Under the pieces are notes generated by a model, which did not search any database, had not been told where the DNA came from, and saw only the letters and a program-made list of their open reading frames with translations. Below, piece after piece: positions 10,411 through 22,334 of a DNA stretch of 64,000 nt. Numbering within the stretch: position 1 is the first letter of the stretch; the number at the start of each line of letters is the position of its first letter. Source of the stretch: Nematopogon swammerdamellus (lineage: Eukaryota > Arthropoda > Insecta > Lepidoptera > Adelidae). The position numbers were made by a program, and so were the translations under genes. The stretch is taken from NCBI GenBank assembly GCA_946902875.1, contig OX336349.1, positions 17,011,891 to 17,075,890 on the forward strand, written 5' to 3'.

Positions 10411-11699
10411 ATTATGTTGCGAGGGCATTTGCCCCCTATTGAATCCAAGGCTGTATTGATACAAATATTATTGTAATTCCAAATAAAATTATTGTAGCAA
10501 CAAATCAAATATTATAAATTACACTGATGTAGGTAAGCAATTTATTGCTTAGGTTTTTTTCTTCTTACTAAGCCTTCAAGAGCATAATCTCTTTTAGATA
10601 GGTTGGTTGGGGCAGTGAAATCTATAAAATATATTGTGCAATAGTCCTGCTGAAGACTGTTACTCCGAACTATTGCACAACATGACTAGTTACTCCCATT
10701 ATGGTTTGAACAAATTGAATGATGAAATGTGGACACATTTTTTAAAATAATAATAACAATAAATTATAATAAAAAATTAAAGCGAGAATCAAAAGCACTC
10801 AACATAAGAAGTACAGGCATCTAAAGCTGCTAATGTATCAATAAAAATAATTTTGAAAAAACGTAATTTTTTTAAATTTCAAGTTACTTAGCTGTACATT
10901 TAACGTAGGTAACAAATTTAATAATAAAAAATTGTGAATAAACAAATTGGCTGATATCTGGCATGGCACCTCGCAGAGCGTTCTATAGCGAGGAGTGGTG
11001 TCATTGACTGAACCCAATTGCCTTCATATGATGGATTCTTTTATTGGTGACCGCCACCAAAGTCGGTTCTTTATCAAAAATAGAAAATTTTGTTAATATT
11101 TTAACATTTATGTAGGTATATCCGAACTAAGTTTGCCGACTAAAAATAAAGAAATAAATGATTGCCGCTAAAATAAAAATGTGATAAGAAAGGATGCATT
11201 CAAATTTATGTCATCTAGATCACAATACATCACTGATATTGTCACTATCAAAACAAATTACCTGCCTACAAATTTTTCACTGTGACCGTTGGCTTTTATT
11301 TTTGGTTGGGAAACACAGGGAAAGAGCTGTAGGAAATACTGTAGGTAGTTGGGCTCCGTCTCTATTTCAATCCTGCAAGACCGACTGCGGCATTTTCTAC
11401 TGATGTTTCCTTGTTTACTTCCTTTTTATGAGCAGTCGGGTTTTTTAAATTATTTTTAAGAAAGATTAAAAAAAAAATGTTTTTTCCTTTTTAAGTTTTA
11501 TACCATAAAACATTAAAAAGTAAACTACATGCAGTTCATTTTTTAAATTGTCAAGACAAAAGTAGCTTAATCAATGGGGTTGAAAAGAAAAATATTTCAA
11601 AGTTTGACCATAATATGACGATGGCATCCACCATTTGTTTTTTTTTTTTTTCATTTTGTCATATAGCCTTTGTTACTAGCCGTACTAAGACAAATCGAT
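10411..11699. other. Carrier intron 2, AT-rich
   Basis: It contains a short inverted pair (ATTGTGCAATAG near 10635 and CTATTGCACAAC near 10670). A possible degraded LINE tail (TGGCATGGCACCTCGCAGAG) lies near 10965. No gene was recognised. Confidence 0.3.
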
Positions 11700-11849
11700 G
11701 AACACCTTATAAAGAAACTCAACAACAGACCGAAAATCTGCTGGCATGGCGCCTCACTGAGTGTGGTTCTGCGAGGAGAGGTGATTTTGGCTCTTGTCGA
11801 CTGCACTATTGGCATGGCCACCCATGTTGGTTTACATTTAAAAAAAAAA
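11700..11849 (+). mobile_element. 3' tail of the 3629-4630 Jockey-like LINE
   Basis: From AATCTGCTGGCATGGCGCCT through GAGAGGTGATTTTGGCTCT to GGTTTACATTTAAAAAAAA it closely matches the end of the LINE near 4495-4620. Only the last few codons and the 3' UTR remain. Confidence 0.8.
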
Positions 11850-11924
11850 CTTTCGGGAAGGTGCCAACATCCAGTACGGTGGTACACAACCGGTGGGCTA
11901 CAATTTGGGCCCACCACTTAATAT

Positions 11925-12058
11925 TAAAGGTTGGCTGTAAGAAATCTCTTCAAGGGATAAGTCCGCCTTTGCACCTCATGTAACTGTATTCACTGTATTA
12001 TTCTTGTGAAATATTTGTAGAGCAATAAAGAATTTTCTATCTATCTTGATCTAATATT
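11925..12058 (+). mobile_element. LINE 3' UTR fragment (RTE-like tail)
   Basis: GGATAAGTCCGCCTTTGCAC and then AGCAATAAAGAATTTTCTAT form a tail also seen, diverged, at 26110-26240 and in part near 16200-16300. The class name is inferred from similarity to common Lepidopteran LINE tails. Confidence 0.5.
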
Positions 12059-12095
12059 AGACTCTACTATTAGATCTAGATAGATAGAAAATTCT
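12029..12095. repeat. Inverted repeat, ~30-bp arms
   Basis: AAGAATTTTCTATCTATCTT at 12029 pairs with AGATAGATAGAAAATTCTT ending at about 12095, with a short centre around ATTAGACTCTACTATTAG. It overlaps the end of the LINE tail just before it. Confidence 0.75.
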
Positions 12096-14334
12096 TCTAA
12101 TAATTAGAGGGACAAGGGACTATATTTATTTTCATTTATATGTTGAGAATGGCTCAACCAATTTTGATGCACTTTTCACAAATAATGCAATGTGACCTAT
12201 TCCTATCGCCACGGATTTAAAAGCTCGAAACACTGCGTTCGCAAGTCGCGGTCATCTTGGCGGCTTTTTAGAATGGTGGCGTTACTCAAGATCATTGTAG
12301 GCTATATTATAAACTCAGTATAACCTTAACGTGAGCAGAGCCTCGGGCCACACTTAGTAAATAAAAATAATCGCTGTTTATGTGATGTTCTCGTTGTCAT
12401 GATTATTATCTTGACGAGCGATTCCAACTAAGGCACGGAGAGCTCATTATGCATTGACGATAAGAATTCATTATTGGATGTAGAATAGGTAATAATTGCA
12501 TACGCGAAGGGGGGCTTACCACTGAAAAACAACCGCTCATAATGTGATAAAGTTGATGGATGGATTGACTCACACTCTATGGAAACGGATCGCTCTGTGC
12601 GGAGTGGAAACTTTCAGACGCGTACGCCTGACGCAGGATGAGAGCGGCCGGGTGGTTTTGGCTAACGTACGTGAGAACGACTGGGGTGCGGCGCGGGTTG
12701 CGGGGGTTGAGGCGACGACGGCTGGCCGGATTGGCGCACCAACACAAACTCCCAGGGGGGAGAGGGGATTCCCTCCTTGCTCCTAGCTGATATCAGTTCC
12801 ATAAAATACCATAATTTTTTGCAATAATTGCTAATAGAGGGCTGTCCCTTTCTGATAGCTAATTTATGTCATATATAGCTGCTTCTGTTCCTGTTCCTAT
12901 CATGCGTCTATTGTACGTTCGATGATGTTTTCGCTGGTAACTTCCGGATGAAAAAAAAAAAATTTATTAATTTTCACCTTTTTTTTAACTTGATCAGATC
13001 TATCTTGATAGTTTAATTAAGTAAACCGTAGCCAAATTAAATTCTGCACCTGAACAGTTGAGTTCTGAGACAAAAAGGAGACAGAATGGAAAACCGATTT
13101 ACATGCAGGTTTTTCAGTACCTACCTGATTAGGTGAGATGCCACCCACTGTGGCAATGGCAACATTTGGTATATTCTATATAATTTTTTTTAAATAATTG
13201 TGACTTTCTATAACAATTATAGGTCCTAACACAATATATTACTGCAGAACCTATTTTAACTTCTTGGCTTCCCAAATTATTAAATATGTTTACACCCCTT
13301 GTTTTTCCATGCCATTGTTGCCTGCGGACACACTCGAAATTTGTCGCGCCCAGGCATGTGAACTCAATTATTTCGTAAAGTAAAGTAGTGAGATCAATAA
13401 CCTTTATTGGCACTTGAAACCAATTAAATTCTCCACAAAACATTATACAACAAGTGAGGATTCACTTATGTATTTAGAAGCACAGGCGGATTTTTTGAAC
13501 TCCAGGAGAAACAAAACACATCTTGACATTTTTTTCCAAATTTGTCTAACCTAAAATTGCCGAATCACCCTTTGCGAGTCATATATCGACATGTAGATTA
13601 TGAATTTAACCATTCAAATAACACATTCTAAATAATGTTAGACTAGAAACTAGTTTACCATCCTGTGAGAAATAACGTAACGTAGGTATAAAAAAAATTA
13701 AAATGACAGAGCTGTCAAAATAATTGTGCTCTATAGGAAAGGCAAAGGTTTTTATGCGTACAGCCAGTCCTTCTCATTCGTTCTCGTAAGAAACATTGAT
13801 ATAATTCGCCATTTGCGATATTTTTCGAACTTTTTTTTTTGGGGCCGGCCGGCCCTTCCAGAAGTCAAGAGTTTAATAGGGCTCGGGTCGTAATAGGGAA
13901 ATGGCGTAGTGAAATGTCGGCTCTAACCAAAAACGAGAGATAAAAAATTGTGTAGGTACCGTCCGGTAGCCGGTACGCTCTCGTAACGCTAGTTTACCAA
14001 TCAACAATCAATATTGCCAAGCAACGTAACGGTTAGATATTCTTGAACTTGGCTCAGTAATTTATTCATGCGACGTCGATCGCTGTCATGCAATGCCGCT
14101 CGCTCTCCACAGTGGATGAGCTGCAGTCATGAAAGTTTTAGTGGATCGCATGTAATGAGCATCGCTCCGTGTAGATTTAGAGAATGTAAAATTCTGTCTA
14201 CATTACAAATACTGACTACAAATTCTCACGTGTAAATACGATTGTCCTGAGCTGATCCAAATTTTCACATTGAACCAAAACGTTCATTTGCGAGGCCACA
14301 GCATGAAACTAAGTCGAACAATCTTTAACAGCAA
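12096..14334. other. Carrier intron 2, no recognised gene
   Basis: Mostly AT-rich. A GC-rich island at about 12590-12785 carries an 80-codon open frame with no recognisable domain. Another GC-rich palindromic word, GGGGCCGGCCGGCCC, lies near 13840. Confidence 0.3.
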
Positions 14335-14600
14335 TACTCGCAAAATTTCTTAACAAACAGAGTGGTGCATGAGTGGAAACAACTTCCAGAAGAAGTAATA
14401 AGCTCACTTAGTACCAACCGATTAAAAAATAGACTAGATAAATATCTAACAAATATACATAATTCTCAAAAAGAGTGCTCAAGAACAATAATTAAATAAA
14501 ATAACAAATCCCAGATAATGACAAAACCAACAAATTTTAACTGAATTTAGACCTTTCAGCCAAGGCTGCCTGTCTAAAATAAATAAATAAATAAATTATT
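14335..14600 (+). pseudogene. CR1-like LINE reverse transcriptase C-terminal fragment
   Basis: Translation gives FLTNRVVHEWKQLPEEVIS and LSTNRLKNRLDKYLTN, matching the end of CR1-type reverse transcriptases (RVVxxWNxLP...FKxxLD). The 3' end carries TAAA repeats, as in the related fragment at 56385-56818, which shares CTGTCTAAAATAAATA. Confidence 0.75.
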
Positions 14601-15198
14601 CCATGGTTTGGAGAATGGTTACCTATGTACTATGGGGCTGGCGTAGTAGCAAGGCGACTAAAGAAGAAAAAAAAAATTTTTTTTTATCACTTGTTTATGA
14701 TATATTTTGTGTTTGTAAGTTAGATAGGTATCTATTTAGAACTCGATATCTAGTACAGCTCGCGTGTGACAAGGTACTTACTAACAAATTGTAACCACAC
14801 TTCATGATTTACCTACAGCTCATTATTCTACTGCACTTGCGCAATTTGCACATCGGCCGACTCATGAGAACTTGTTTACAATCACGCTGATAGATGTTGC
14901 CTGCTTGTGTCGGTTTTATTGTCGAAGGACACACGTAAACACTTTGATGGGATTCTTCACAATAACATTGTAAAAAATTTTTTTTTAATGTTCTCGACGT
15001 CAGGGCTCACGCACTCTATGTACTTGCGCGCGATAACTACCTACCGCCGACCGGACCGCCGGCGATCCATAATTCATTGGGCTGCCGACAGCCGCGTGGA
15101 GCTAACCTACGTGAGCGCGCGCTCACGCTACTGCTTCGTACGGTCGTACCTACCTATATCCAAAGAGTTTCTTTGCCTATGTCTTAATTCAAGTTGAC

Positions 15199-15311
15199 AT
15201 GGCTTCTGTTAATAGTGGCAGTGGCAATTTATGTGCAGTAGATGGATGTAAATCCAGCAAGAGGAGAGATAAAAATCTCTCTTTTTTCCATTTACCTGCT
15301 GATGAAGAAAT
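15199..15311 (+). CDS. THAP zinc-finger domain, first exon
   Basis: It starts MASVNSGSGNLCAVDGC and continues KSSKRRDKNLSFFHLPADEE to a GTGAGT donor (phase 2). CxxxxC followed by FFHLP is the opening of the C2CH THAP DNA-binding domain; the second cysteine-histidine pair would be in a later exon, which I cannot find. THAP domains sit at the N-terminus of P-element transposases and of many cellular proteins. Its place just inside a TSD-bounded element favours a transposase origin. It is nested in carrier intron 2 on the same strand. The frame is intact, but the gene appears incomplete. Confidence 0.7.
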
Positions 15312-15350
15312 GTGAGTATATTGTTTTTGTTGAGCAATAATTACCTATTC

Positions 15351-15803
15351 TAAAAAACCGGACAAGTGCGAGTCGGACTCGCACACGAAGGGTTCCGTAC
15401 CACCGTACAAGATTTAACACTATGTAGGTACTTTATTTTTTATATTTTTACTATTTCTTGTTATAGCGGTAATAGAAATACAGCCCGCTGACAGACGGAC
15501 GGACGGCGGGGCTTAGTAATATGGTCCCGTGGCACCCTTTGGTACGGAACACTAAAAATGGTAGGTAGATAGGTATTTTGGTTTATGTTGTGTTTCGCTT
15601 GAGTTTCGGTATGTTCGATATATCTGTCTGTTTGTCTATCACAGTCACTTTACGATTTGTGTGCATACAGCTGACATTTTCTGGTTGTTAAGGCAATTGT
15701 AAGACTACGTACACACACTTACGTACACACACACAAAAACACTTGTAACTTTCATTTTTATTTACTTCGGTGCGCGAGTCTGACTCGCACTTGGCCGATT
15801 TTA
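15351..15803. mobile_element. MITE-like repeat with AAGTGCGAGTCGGACTCGCAC ends
   Basis: The left end CCGGACAAGTGCGAGTCGGA is inverted at the right end (CGAGTCTGACTCGCACTTGG then CCGA). The interior carries GGGTTCCGTACC and GGTACGGAACACTAAAAA. Related copies occur at 44936-45295 and around 61800-61960. Confidence 0.65.
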
Positions 15804-15974
15804 ATTAAAAAATTTAAAAACATTTCAGATACTAATTTTACGTCACCCTGGTTGTTTTTTTTTGGAATATATTAAATGTACAGATTTTTATCCTTTACAA
15901 TTGTATTATATATATAGATTTTTAAGACAATAAAACATGCAAAAATACTAAAACGTGTTTTTTTATTTACACAC

Positions 15975-16008
15975 AAGCTTTTGCCGGCGGCTTCGCCCGC
16001 GTTAAAAG
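15975..16008 (-). mobile_element. Helitron-like end fragment
   Basis: AGCTTTTGCCGGCGGCTTCG is the reverse complement of the GCGAAGCCGC...AAAAGCT tail at 541-583. Too short to delimit. Confidence 0.35.
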
Positions 16009-16020
16009 TACATTTGCAAG

Positions 16021-16109
16021 CAATACTATTTGTGTTATGGGCTGACATCACGGATGTTGTAGGTGATGTAGCCAACCGTGTCAGGTTCCATAAAAAAAAA
16101 AAAAAAAGC
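16021..16109 (+). mobile_element. SINE 3' end with poly-A, copy c
   Basis: It starts TGTTATGGGCTGACATCACG and ends GTGTCAGGTTCCATAAAAAA. Only the last 75 bases of the family body and the tail remain. Confidence 0.85.
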
Positions 16110-16440
16110 ACTTGACATGGACATATCCACGTGCTAGCAATACATATAGTGGCTGCTCAGACAGCTGACATATAGAGGGGGGGGTTCACTGAAATCGACT
16201 GCCTACGGCAATAAGTCCGCCTTCTGCCAAGCAGAAAGGTGTATGTAAAGGTCGACTGGAAGTAATTGCCGCCGGCAATAAGTCCGGCTTCGCTTGGCAG
16301 ATGTATTTTTAATCTATACCGAATAAAATCGGTTAGATAAGCATGCGTACAGGTAACAATAATAACATTACAGGGGGAGTAGGTAGGTAGGATTACCTGA
16401 AGTATTTTCGGACTGAACTAATTTCTTCCTTTAATATATT

Positions 16441-16475
16441 TTAACGAGGGCGAAGCCGCGGGCTAAAACTAGTAG
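16441..16475 (+). mobile_element. Helitron-like end fragment
   Basis: GAGGGCGAAGCCGCGGGCTA followed by AAACTAGT resembles the tail at 541-583. Confidence 0.35.
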
Positions 16476-17090
16476 TAGCCTATATGTTAAACAAAAAAAA
16501 AATTGGTACCTATCTAACAGTAAAAAAACATTTTTAAATCTGTGCTGCAGCTCGCGAACAAACATTCACACATATTTCCTCTTTACAATATAATAATATT
16601 AAAGATTGTGTAATGCATTGATATTTTTATCGAAAGTAGCAGCCCTAACATCACCGAATTTGCTTCAAGGCCCCGCGTCCGCGCGCAGCTGCAAAGCAAT
16701 AATCACTTTACGCTCTTTCGTTTAGGTACATTTTCGCACGCAGCGACTGGCGTCGTAAAAGTTTAGGCTATTAAAGCCGAAGGTACGTAACTTTTTCTAT
16801 GGAGAGATTCATCTGTTACGAAGTAACTATTTAGTAATCTGTGTCGACGTGCTGTCCTTTCCAACAATATGCCGCACAGTTAAGATAAAAATATTTTTCC
16901 AAAAGAATTTTTCTTAATATAAATTGACCAAGTTATCTACATACCTATGTAAGAGAAAACCATGTATATTTCGGAATAGAAAAAGAATTTGTGAATAGAA
17001 AAAAAAAGATAATTTTCTACGAGTACCCGTTTAGCTGCTACATATGGCCCAATAACAAACATATGGATGGATATACAATATAATGGTGTC

Positions 17091-18717
17091 CAGTGGCGGC
17101 TGGCCCTTAAGTGCGTTCGTGCGCCGCACTACCACAAAACATAACGCCTTCACCCGAAAGAAAGAAATAAATTAAAATATTAAACATTCTCCATGAAACC
17201 GATCGAAGTAAAAATATCAAACTGAATTCGATCCTATTTCCTAGACAACAAGGCACGATTTTGCTGTACGTAATACGTACTACATACTACGTATAGCCGC
17301 CGAGCTCGCCGCGCCGAGTGCAGTACAAAACACCGCGAACGTTTACTATGAGAAAATGTCAAACGCCGCTGCCCCGCCGCGTGAAACAAAACACTATTCA
17401 TACGATTATGTGTGGCCTTCTGCGTGTGACACACGACGGAAAAAGAAGGACAGTATATTGTGGATAGACGCGCGTGCGACACGTCGCGACCGAGCCAGCC
17501 GACGATGAGCCGAAGTAAGCCGAGATCGTAAACCCGACCGAAGGCACGCGCGGGCGGGGGGCGCGGGCGCGGGCGCGGCGGGGGCGATCCAAACTCTGGG
17601 TCGAAGTCACACACACACAAGCGCTAAGTACCTACACATACGCTGTAGCACGAACCGACAGGCGAGTCCATTTTTGGAATATGGGTGTTTCTTATATTTA
17701 TATAACAGATCGAGTTTGCAATTGAATAATTTGAATTATTCGAATATCGATTTGATACATATTCGAATGGTAATTTATAAAATATTCGAATGTTACGACA
17801 AACATTAATGATACTGCATATTTCGCTATTTTCGCGTTGTTGGTCGCGCGATCATCCGAACGATCGCTCGCCGCGCCGCGCCGCGCCGCGCGCGCCGCGC
17901 CATCTCAGTTCGGGGCGAGACCCGTCGTCGTCGCGTCGACCGATGATGGCCGTTCCGCGCCGCCGCGCCGCCGCCACCGCTTAGATGAAATATTGTACGT
18001 AATATATCTTTGCCGCGCCGGGATGTTTTGCAAATCAGTTTTTTAGCAGTTTGAACGACTTTTCGTCAGTTAACAGTACATTGTGAAGTTTTCTTCATTG
18101 CCCGGCGCGGCAAGGCTGGCCGACGGGCGCGCCGGCCACGCCTCGCGCGCGGAGGCGCCCCGGCGGCCGCGCGGCTCGGTGCTCGGTGGCCACTGCGCAG
18201 TGAAGTGTCGCTTTGGTTCTTCGAGCAATTAGGACTCTGGTTGTGTTTCTAGTGCGTTATAAAAATGAGTGGATTCAGTGTTGACTATATTAAAAACGAA
18301 ATAAATAGAACAATATTAGACCTACCCAATCAAACTGTAGTGTGTGTGGTGTGTGTGTGTGACTGATTTCTTCATAATTTTCATAAATTCGCTGGCGTGT
18401 TCTTCAAAACACCATACCTAGATATTTCAATCTAAAAGTGAGTACATTTTTATTACTTACATTTTAATAATTTTATCACTTTTATCCTTACCTTATTTTG
18501 TCTTTCAACTATGTATCTGTTGAGTGAGAATACTTTTACATAATTTGGGCAATTAACTCAGACATGAAAATAAAATAAAAAATCACGTCTCGGTATCCAT
18601 TAGATTCACGTTTGGGTTTAGTACTACGAGTAAGTTAGCGCACACTGTGCGCTAGGTACCTATGGGACTGGGTGTGCTGTGCGCACACCCAGTCCCATAG
18701 GTCACCAGCCGCCACTG
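17091..18717 (+). mobile_element. hAT-type element with exact 8-bp TSD ATGGTGTC
   Basis: The left end CAGTGGCGGCTGG is perfectly inverted at the right end (CCAGCCGCCACTG). ATGGTGTC occurs at 17083-17090 and again at 18718-18725. The interior is unusually GC-rich at 17300-17640 and 17840-18200 for this AT-rich intron. A methionine frame of 33 codons lies at 18265. An inverted-orientation relative occupies 24308-25992. No complete transposase is present, so it is probably non-autonomous. Confidence 0.9.
18265..18366 (+). pseudogene. Possible start of a transposase ORF in the hAT element
   Basis: The frame MSGFSVDYIKNEINRTILDL continues PNQTVV and runs into a TG repeat and a stop. The clean start after GTTATAAAA and its place inside the element suggest a truncated 5' coding end. 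I do not recognise the protein. Confidence 0.3.
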
Positions 18718-18776
18718 ATGGTGTCATCACATTCTTTATTATTTCATTCTTTATTAATCATCCATAACCCTTCTAT

Positions 18777-19135
18777 TTTTTTTTATTTTTATGGAAACTG
18801 ACACGGTTGGCTACATCACCTACAACATCCGTTATGTCAGCCCATAACACCGGGTGAACTTGGTGCCACGTCAGTGCTTCCCTTCGGTCGTGCCGGCTAC
18901 ACTGAACTGGACGGAAAACACAAACTATTTACATAGCCGTTTCGACCGACCTTTCATTCAGTGCGGTGGTACCAACCCGGGCGGGTTAAACCCTACCACC
19001 TAGTAATATAGGAAGGGAGTCATAGGTATCCCTTTGTCGCCTTTTACGACATACACGGGGAGAGATGCAGTGGGGCTATTCTTTTAAAGTACCTTCTATT
19101 GCCCGAGACCGTTCAGCGGTTCACCCCTTGGACTG
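18777..19135 (-). mobile_element. SINE with alternative head, copy d
   Basis: In minus orientation it has the normal body (GGTACCACCGCACTGAATG to the poly-A end at 18777-18790). Upstream it does not carry the tRNA/5S head. It has GTCGTAAAAGGCGACAAAGG and ATCTCTCCCCGTG instead, sequence shared with the separate element at 60491-60826. Confidence 0.8.
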
Positions 19136-19660
19136 CCAGCGTTTAATCAGTATTAAATAATATATTTTGTTATTGTTTATTGAGTTTTATTAAGGCAGTA
19201 AAGCTGCTCTCGAACTTGTCATAATTTGTTCTCTCCGGTTCGATCATACCCACTAGCTAAGCTTTGCTACTTTTGCATTTTCACAAATTGTCGTCCAATC
19301 AACTTGTGGCCCTCCCTTAACTTTTGCTTACAAACTTGCCCAACATAAATATTGTAATCAGTCAGTTAGTTGTAATTGTTAGATGATAAGCGGGTGCCAT
19401 GTTATATCACAGTTGGAGGTCGCGTCGTGTAAACAGGGGTCTATTAATAGACACACTTACTGCGTAGACATCATATAGTTATGCTTGTATTATATTACCT
19501 ACATGCGCAGTATGGCCCAGCTGATTGAGGTAAACTATTGAATGTACGAAATATTGTTTATTGCACTGTACACAGATTACCTTGGTACCTACAATAGGCG
19601 GGCTAGGCTAGGATAGGTCTAACTGCCTTACTTCCCAACACTTCCTACATCTAAAAATCC

Positions 19661-20200
19661 TTTTTTTTTTTATGGAAACTGACACGGTTGGCTTCATCAC
19701 CTACAACATCCATGATGTTAGCCCATAACACCGGGTGAACTAGGTGCCATGTCAGTGCTTCCCTTCATTTCATGTCGGCTACACTGAACTGGACGGAAAA
19801 CACGAACTATTTACATAGCCGTTTCGACCGACGTTTCGTTCAATGCGGTGGTACCAACCAGTCGGGATAAACCCTATCCTGATAGATTTATACCCGTAAG
19901 CATAAGAGGGGAGTCTGTTCAAAAGGAACTATTTCCGTTTCGACGAGTTGCGCGATTTTTGACGGATTCTCAGTCTTTGTATTCAAATACATCTCCCTGT
20001 AAAATTTGAATGGCCAAAACGAACTATTTCCTATAGAAAATTACGATTGAAAACAACAATTTTGATCAAAAAGGCCTATTTACAATATCCTAAGTTTAAT
20101 TAGCTATCAGTTTTTTGGTTCTACTGAAAATTCTGTTACAACGGAAATAGTTCCTTTTTGAACAGACTCTCCAAGGGAATGTACCCATAATACCACTCAA
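19661..20200 (-). mobile_element. SINE copy e, split by a MITE
   Basis: The body and poly-A end lie at 19661-19910. The 5' part is interrupted by the inverted-repeat element 19911-20169, and family-like sequence may resume at 20170 (CCAAGGGAATG). In the plus strand it reads TTATGGAAACTGACACGGTT onward. Confidence 0.7.
19911..20169. mobile_element. MITE, ~30-bp TIRs, nested in a SINE
   Basis: The left end GAGTCTGTTCAAAAGGAACT continues ATTTCCGTT, and the right end is its reverse complement with a single-base length difference in the A run. The 259-bp interior is AT-rich without coding capacity. It was inserted after the SINE around it. Confidence 0.9.
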
Positions 20201-21935
20201 TCGGTTTTAGGCCACTTTTGGATTTTGCATTAAATATGCTCCCTAGCAGATAGAAAGATAGATAATACTTACCTACCAACATTGCCAATACATAAATACT
20301 TAGCACTCATAAAATTAGGTCAGTCTGAGTACAGTTGGATGGAAAATAATTATTTTGCAATTAATATTTCAAAAGTCGTCGCCACAACAATCCACTATGA
20401 CGGCGCCAAGTGTCTTGTGTATTGTGTGTAATAAATAAAAAATAATAACGTCATGTCTATTTTCCAATCTACTAAGGTTACCATCCGTCTGGATTTGTCC
20501 GGACGGGACTTTCGGCTTTCCGTCCAGACTTTGTCCGGCTTTTAATTGGTCAGGATTTTTTACTTAGATGGAAAGGTGTTGAATCAACATTTAATTTTCG
20601 CGTGTGGTATTATTATTTCCTTTAGTGACTATTTGTGGACTTTTTTTTATGTCTACTTTTTGGTCAGGACTTTTAAATTTTCGAAATGGTAACCCTAGAG
20701 ACAACAGATCTCCACGTGCCGCGGTCCTGCCTGACCATGGATTAAATAGACTGGATCCATCATTAACGTCGTCAACAAAGCAAACCGGGGTCGCCGCGAA
20801 AGGGGTAAGAAGACGGCGAGGGAGCGGGGAACGTTGCGTATGCGATGTTTTTCCATCTCTGTCGATCACGCAGTCGCACAGTATTTCTTTCCTCGTCTAC
20901 GAATTCACCTACACACACTTAAAGAGGAGAAAGAGATAAGGCGATCGAGTGCCTTCGTGAGTGAGCGAGATGCAGTTCGCACGCGCTCAGGCAGTCAGTG
21001 AGCCTGGCGCCCGTGCGTGGTTACTCCGCTCGCCTATGTATGATCGATCCGGTCTATTTAATCCATGTGCCTGACATACCCCTAATGTCACTTTCACACT
21101 CAATGTTTTTCATTGTTTTCCATACAAGTTCGTCAGATTCGATTACTATGTATGTACTTACTTGTACACTTTGAAGCACATGGCCTATTTAATTGCTCTT
21201 ATTTTTTTTCTTTTGGTACTTCAATCTGTCTGCATACTAATATTCATCAGCGGTTGAGTATTTGGAACTAACTGGTCTTGCTGAATCTGAATATGGTGTC
21301 AATTGACTAGGGTTGCCAGACGTCATTTATTCTAAAAGGGGACGTGCCCCAGAAATAGATCTTGTGCTATATTAAACGGTTTTATTTTTTTCCAAATTAA
21401 AATAGAAGACAATTTTATTTAGCATCCTTTCACAATTAATTGTTTTTTTTTTTCAAAGCATGTTGCTCGGATCCACCCAGAAGATGTCTAAGGACACCCA
21501 TATACATTCGGTCGTATGCAGGCCCTGACAGTTGCCTATTCACACCCCTCTTAAGGGTCTTGAGAGTGTAGTTAGGGGGAAAGAAGTTTGGTTTGGATGA
21601 TCATTTTTTTGTCGTACTTATAAAAAATATTTTTCGACATGCGGTCTTATTATACGTTGGCTGTACCTCGGTATATCGAATACAGTCTTGGCAAAAACAA
21701 TGTGCGCACCGAAGTTGAGTGCTGAGATCAAATTAGACTCCAAGAAGCCATAGCGGGAGTAATGTATTATGTTCGAGTTGATTGGACCCTGTGGAGGTTA
21801 ACATTCTTGTATGTAGGTTGGTCTACATTCTTGCTGTACACCATACGTACTTGCACAACCTAGGTGTGTGGGGCTATCTCACATTTCGTGACATAGAATA
21901 CATATAAATTAAATAAAGTATTTATGAAGTGGCAA
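20201..21935. other. Carrier intron 2, no recognised gene
   Basis: AT-rich intron with a moderately GC-rich, open-frame-bearing stretch at 20700-21060 that I cannot assign. GGTTGCCAG and ATTTGTCCGGACGGGACTT words near 20475-20530 and 21310 look like remnants of hAT-type ends but no element can be delimited. Confidence 0.3.
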
Positions 21936-22266
21936 TATGGTGGCCAAGAACGTTAGAGGTAGGGACATCGGACCTTCGCCGCGCCAGCGTAAAACCGTAC
22001 AAATAACATTCGTTACCACCCACAACGTACAACGGACCGTCTTGAGGTCTCAGTGCGGAGAATGGCCCACCCGTCTTCCCAAGAGGCTGGGCACAAACAA
22101 CAACAACAACAACAACAACCACCCAATCAGAGCGCGATGCCACCCGATACCACCCAATGAGAGCGCGCGCCATTCCCTCCGCTATCCGCGGAGCTCGGCG
22201 ACGCTGGTTCTCATATAAGCATTGGACAGTCCGACGTCCAACCTATCTAACGTTCTTGGTGGCATA
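21936..22266. mobile_element. MITE with ~30-bp TIRs and promoter-like interior
   Basis: CCAAGAACGTTAGAGGTAGG followed by GACATCGGAC at the left is mirrored by GTCCGACGTCCAACCTATCT followed by AACGTTCTTGG at the right. Inside are an AAC repeat (about 22097-22119), two CCAAT words each followed by GAGAGCGCG/CAGAGCGCG (about 22120-22170), and a CATATAAG word at about 22213. Confidence 0.7.
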
Positions 22267-22334
22267 CTTACTCGGGACTTGAGAAATGGAAATTACATAA
22301 TGTATGAAATAAAATATTGTTAAATTATTGAATA

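Larger units (their letters stand above)
15001..16842 (+). mobile_element. THAP-bearing (P-like) DNA element with 7-bp TSD
   Basis: The left end CAGGGCTCACGCACTCTATG and the right end ACTATTTAGTAATCTGTG match the two ends of the 288-bp element at 47077-47364. TCGACGT occurs at 14994-15000 and again at 16844-16850, an exact 7-bp duplication if the final G belongs to the element. A THAP first exon (15199-15311) lies just inside the left end. The interior has been filled with other repeats (15351-15803 and 16021-16109). No clear terminal inverted repeat is visible. Confidence 0.72.

Noticed and set aside
12544..12786. 80-codon frame in a GC island
   Set aside because: No recognisable domain, no splice context, no family resemblance.
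17234..17620. 128-codon minus-strand frame
   Set aside because: It lies in the GC-rich interior of a hAT element, has no recognisable domain and overlaps other GC-driven frames.
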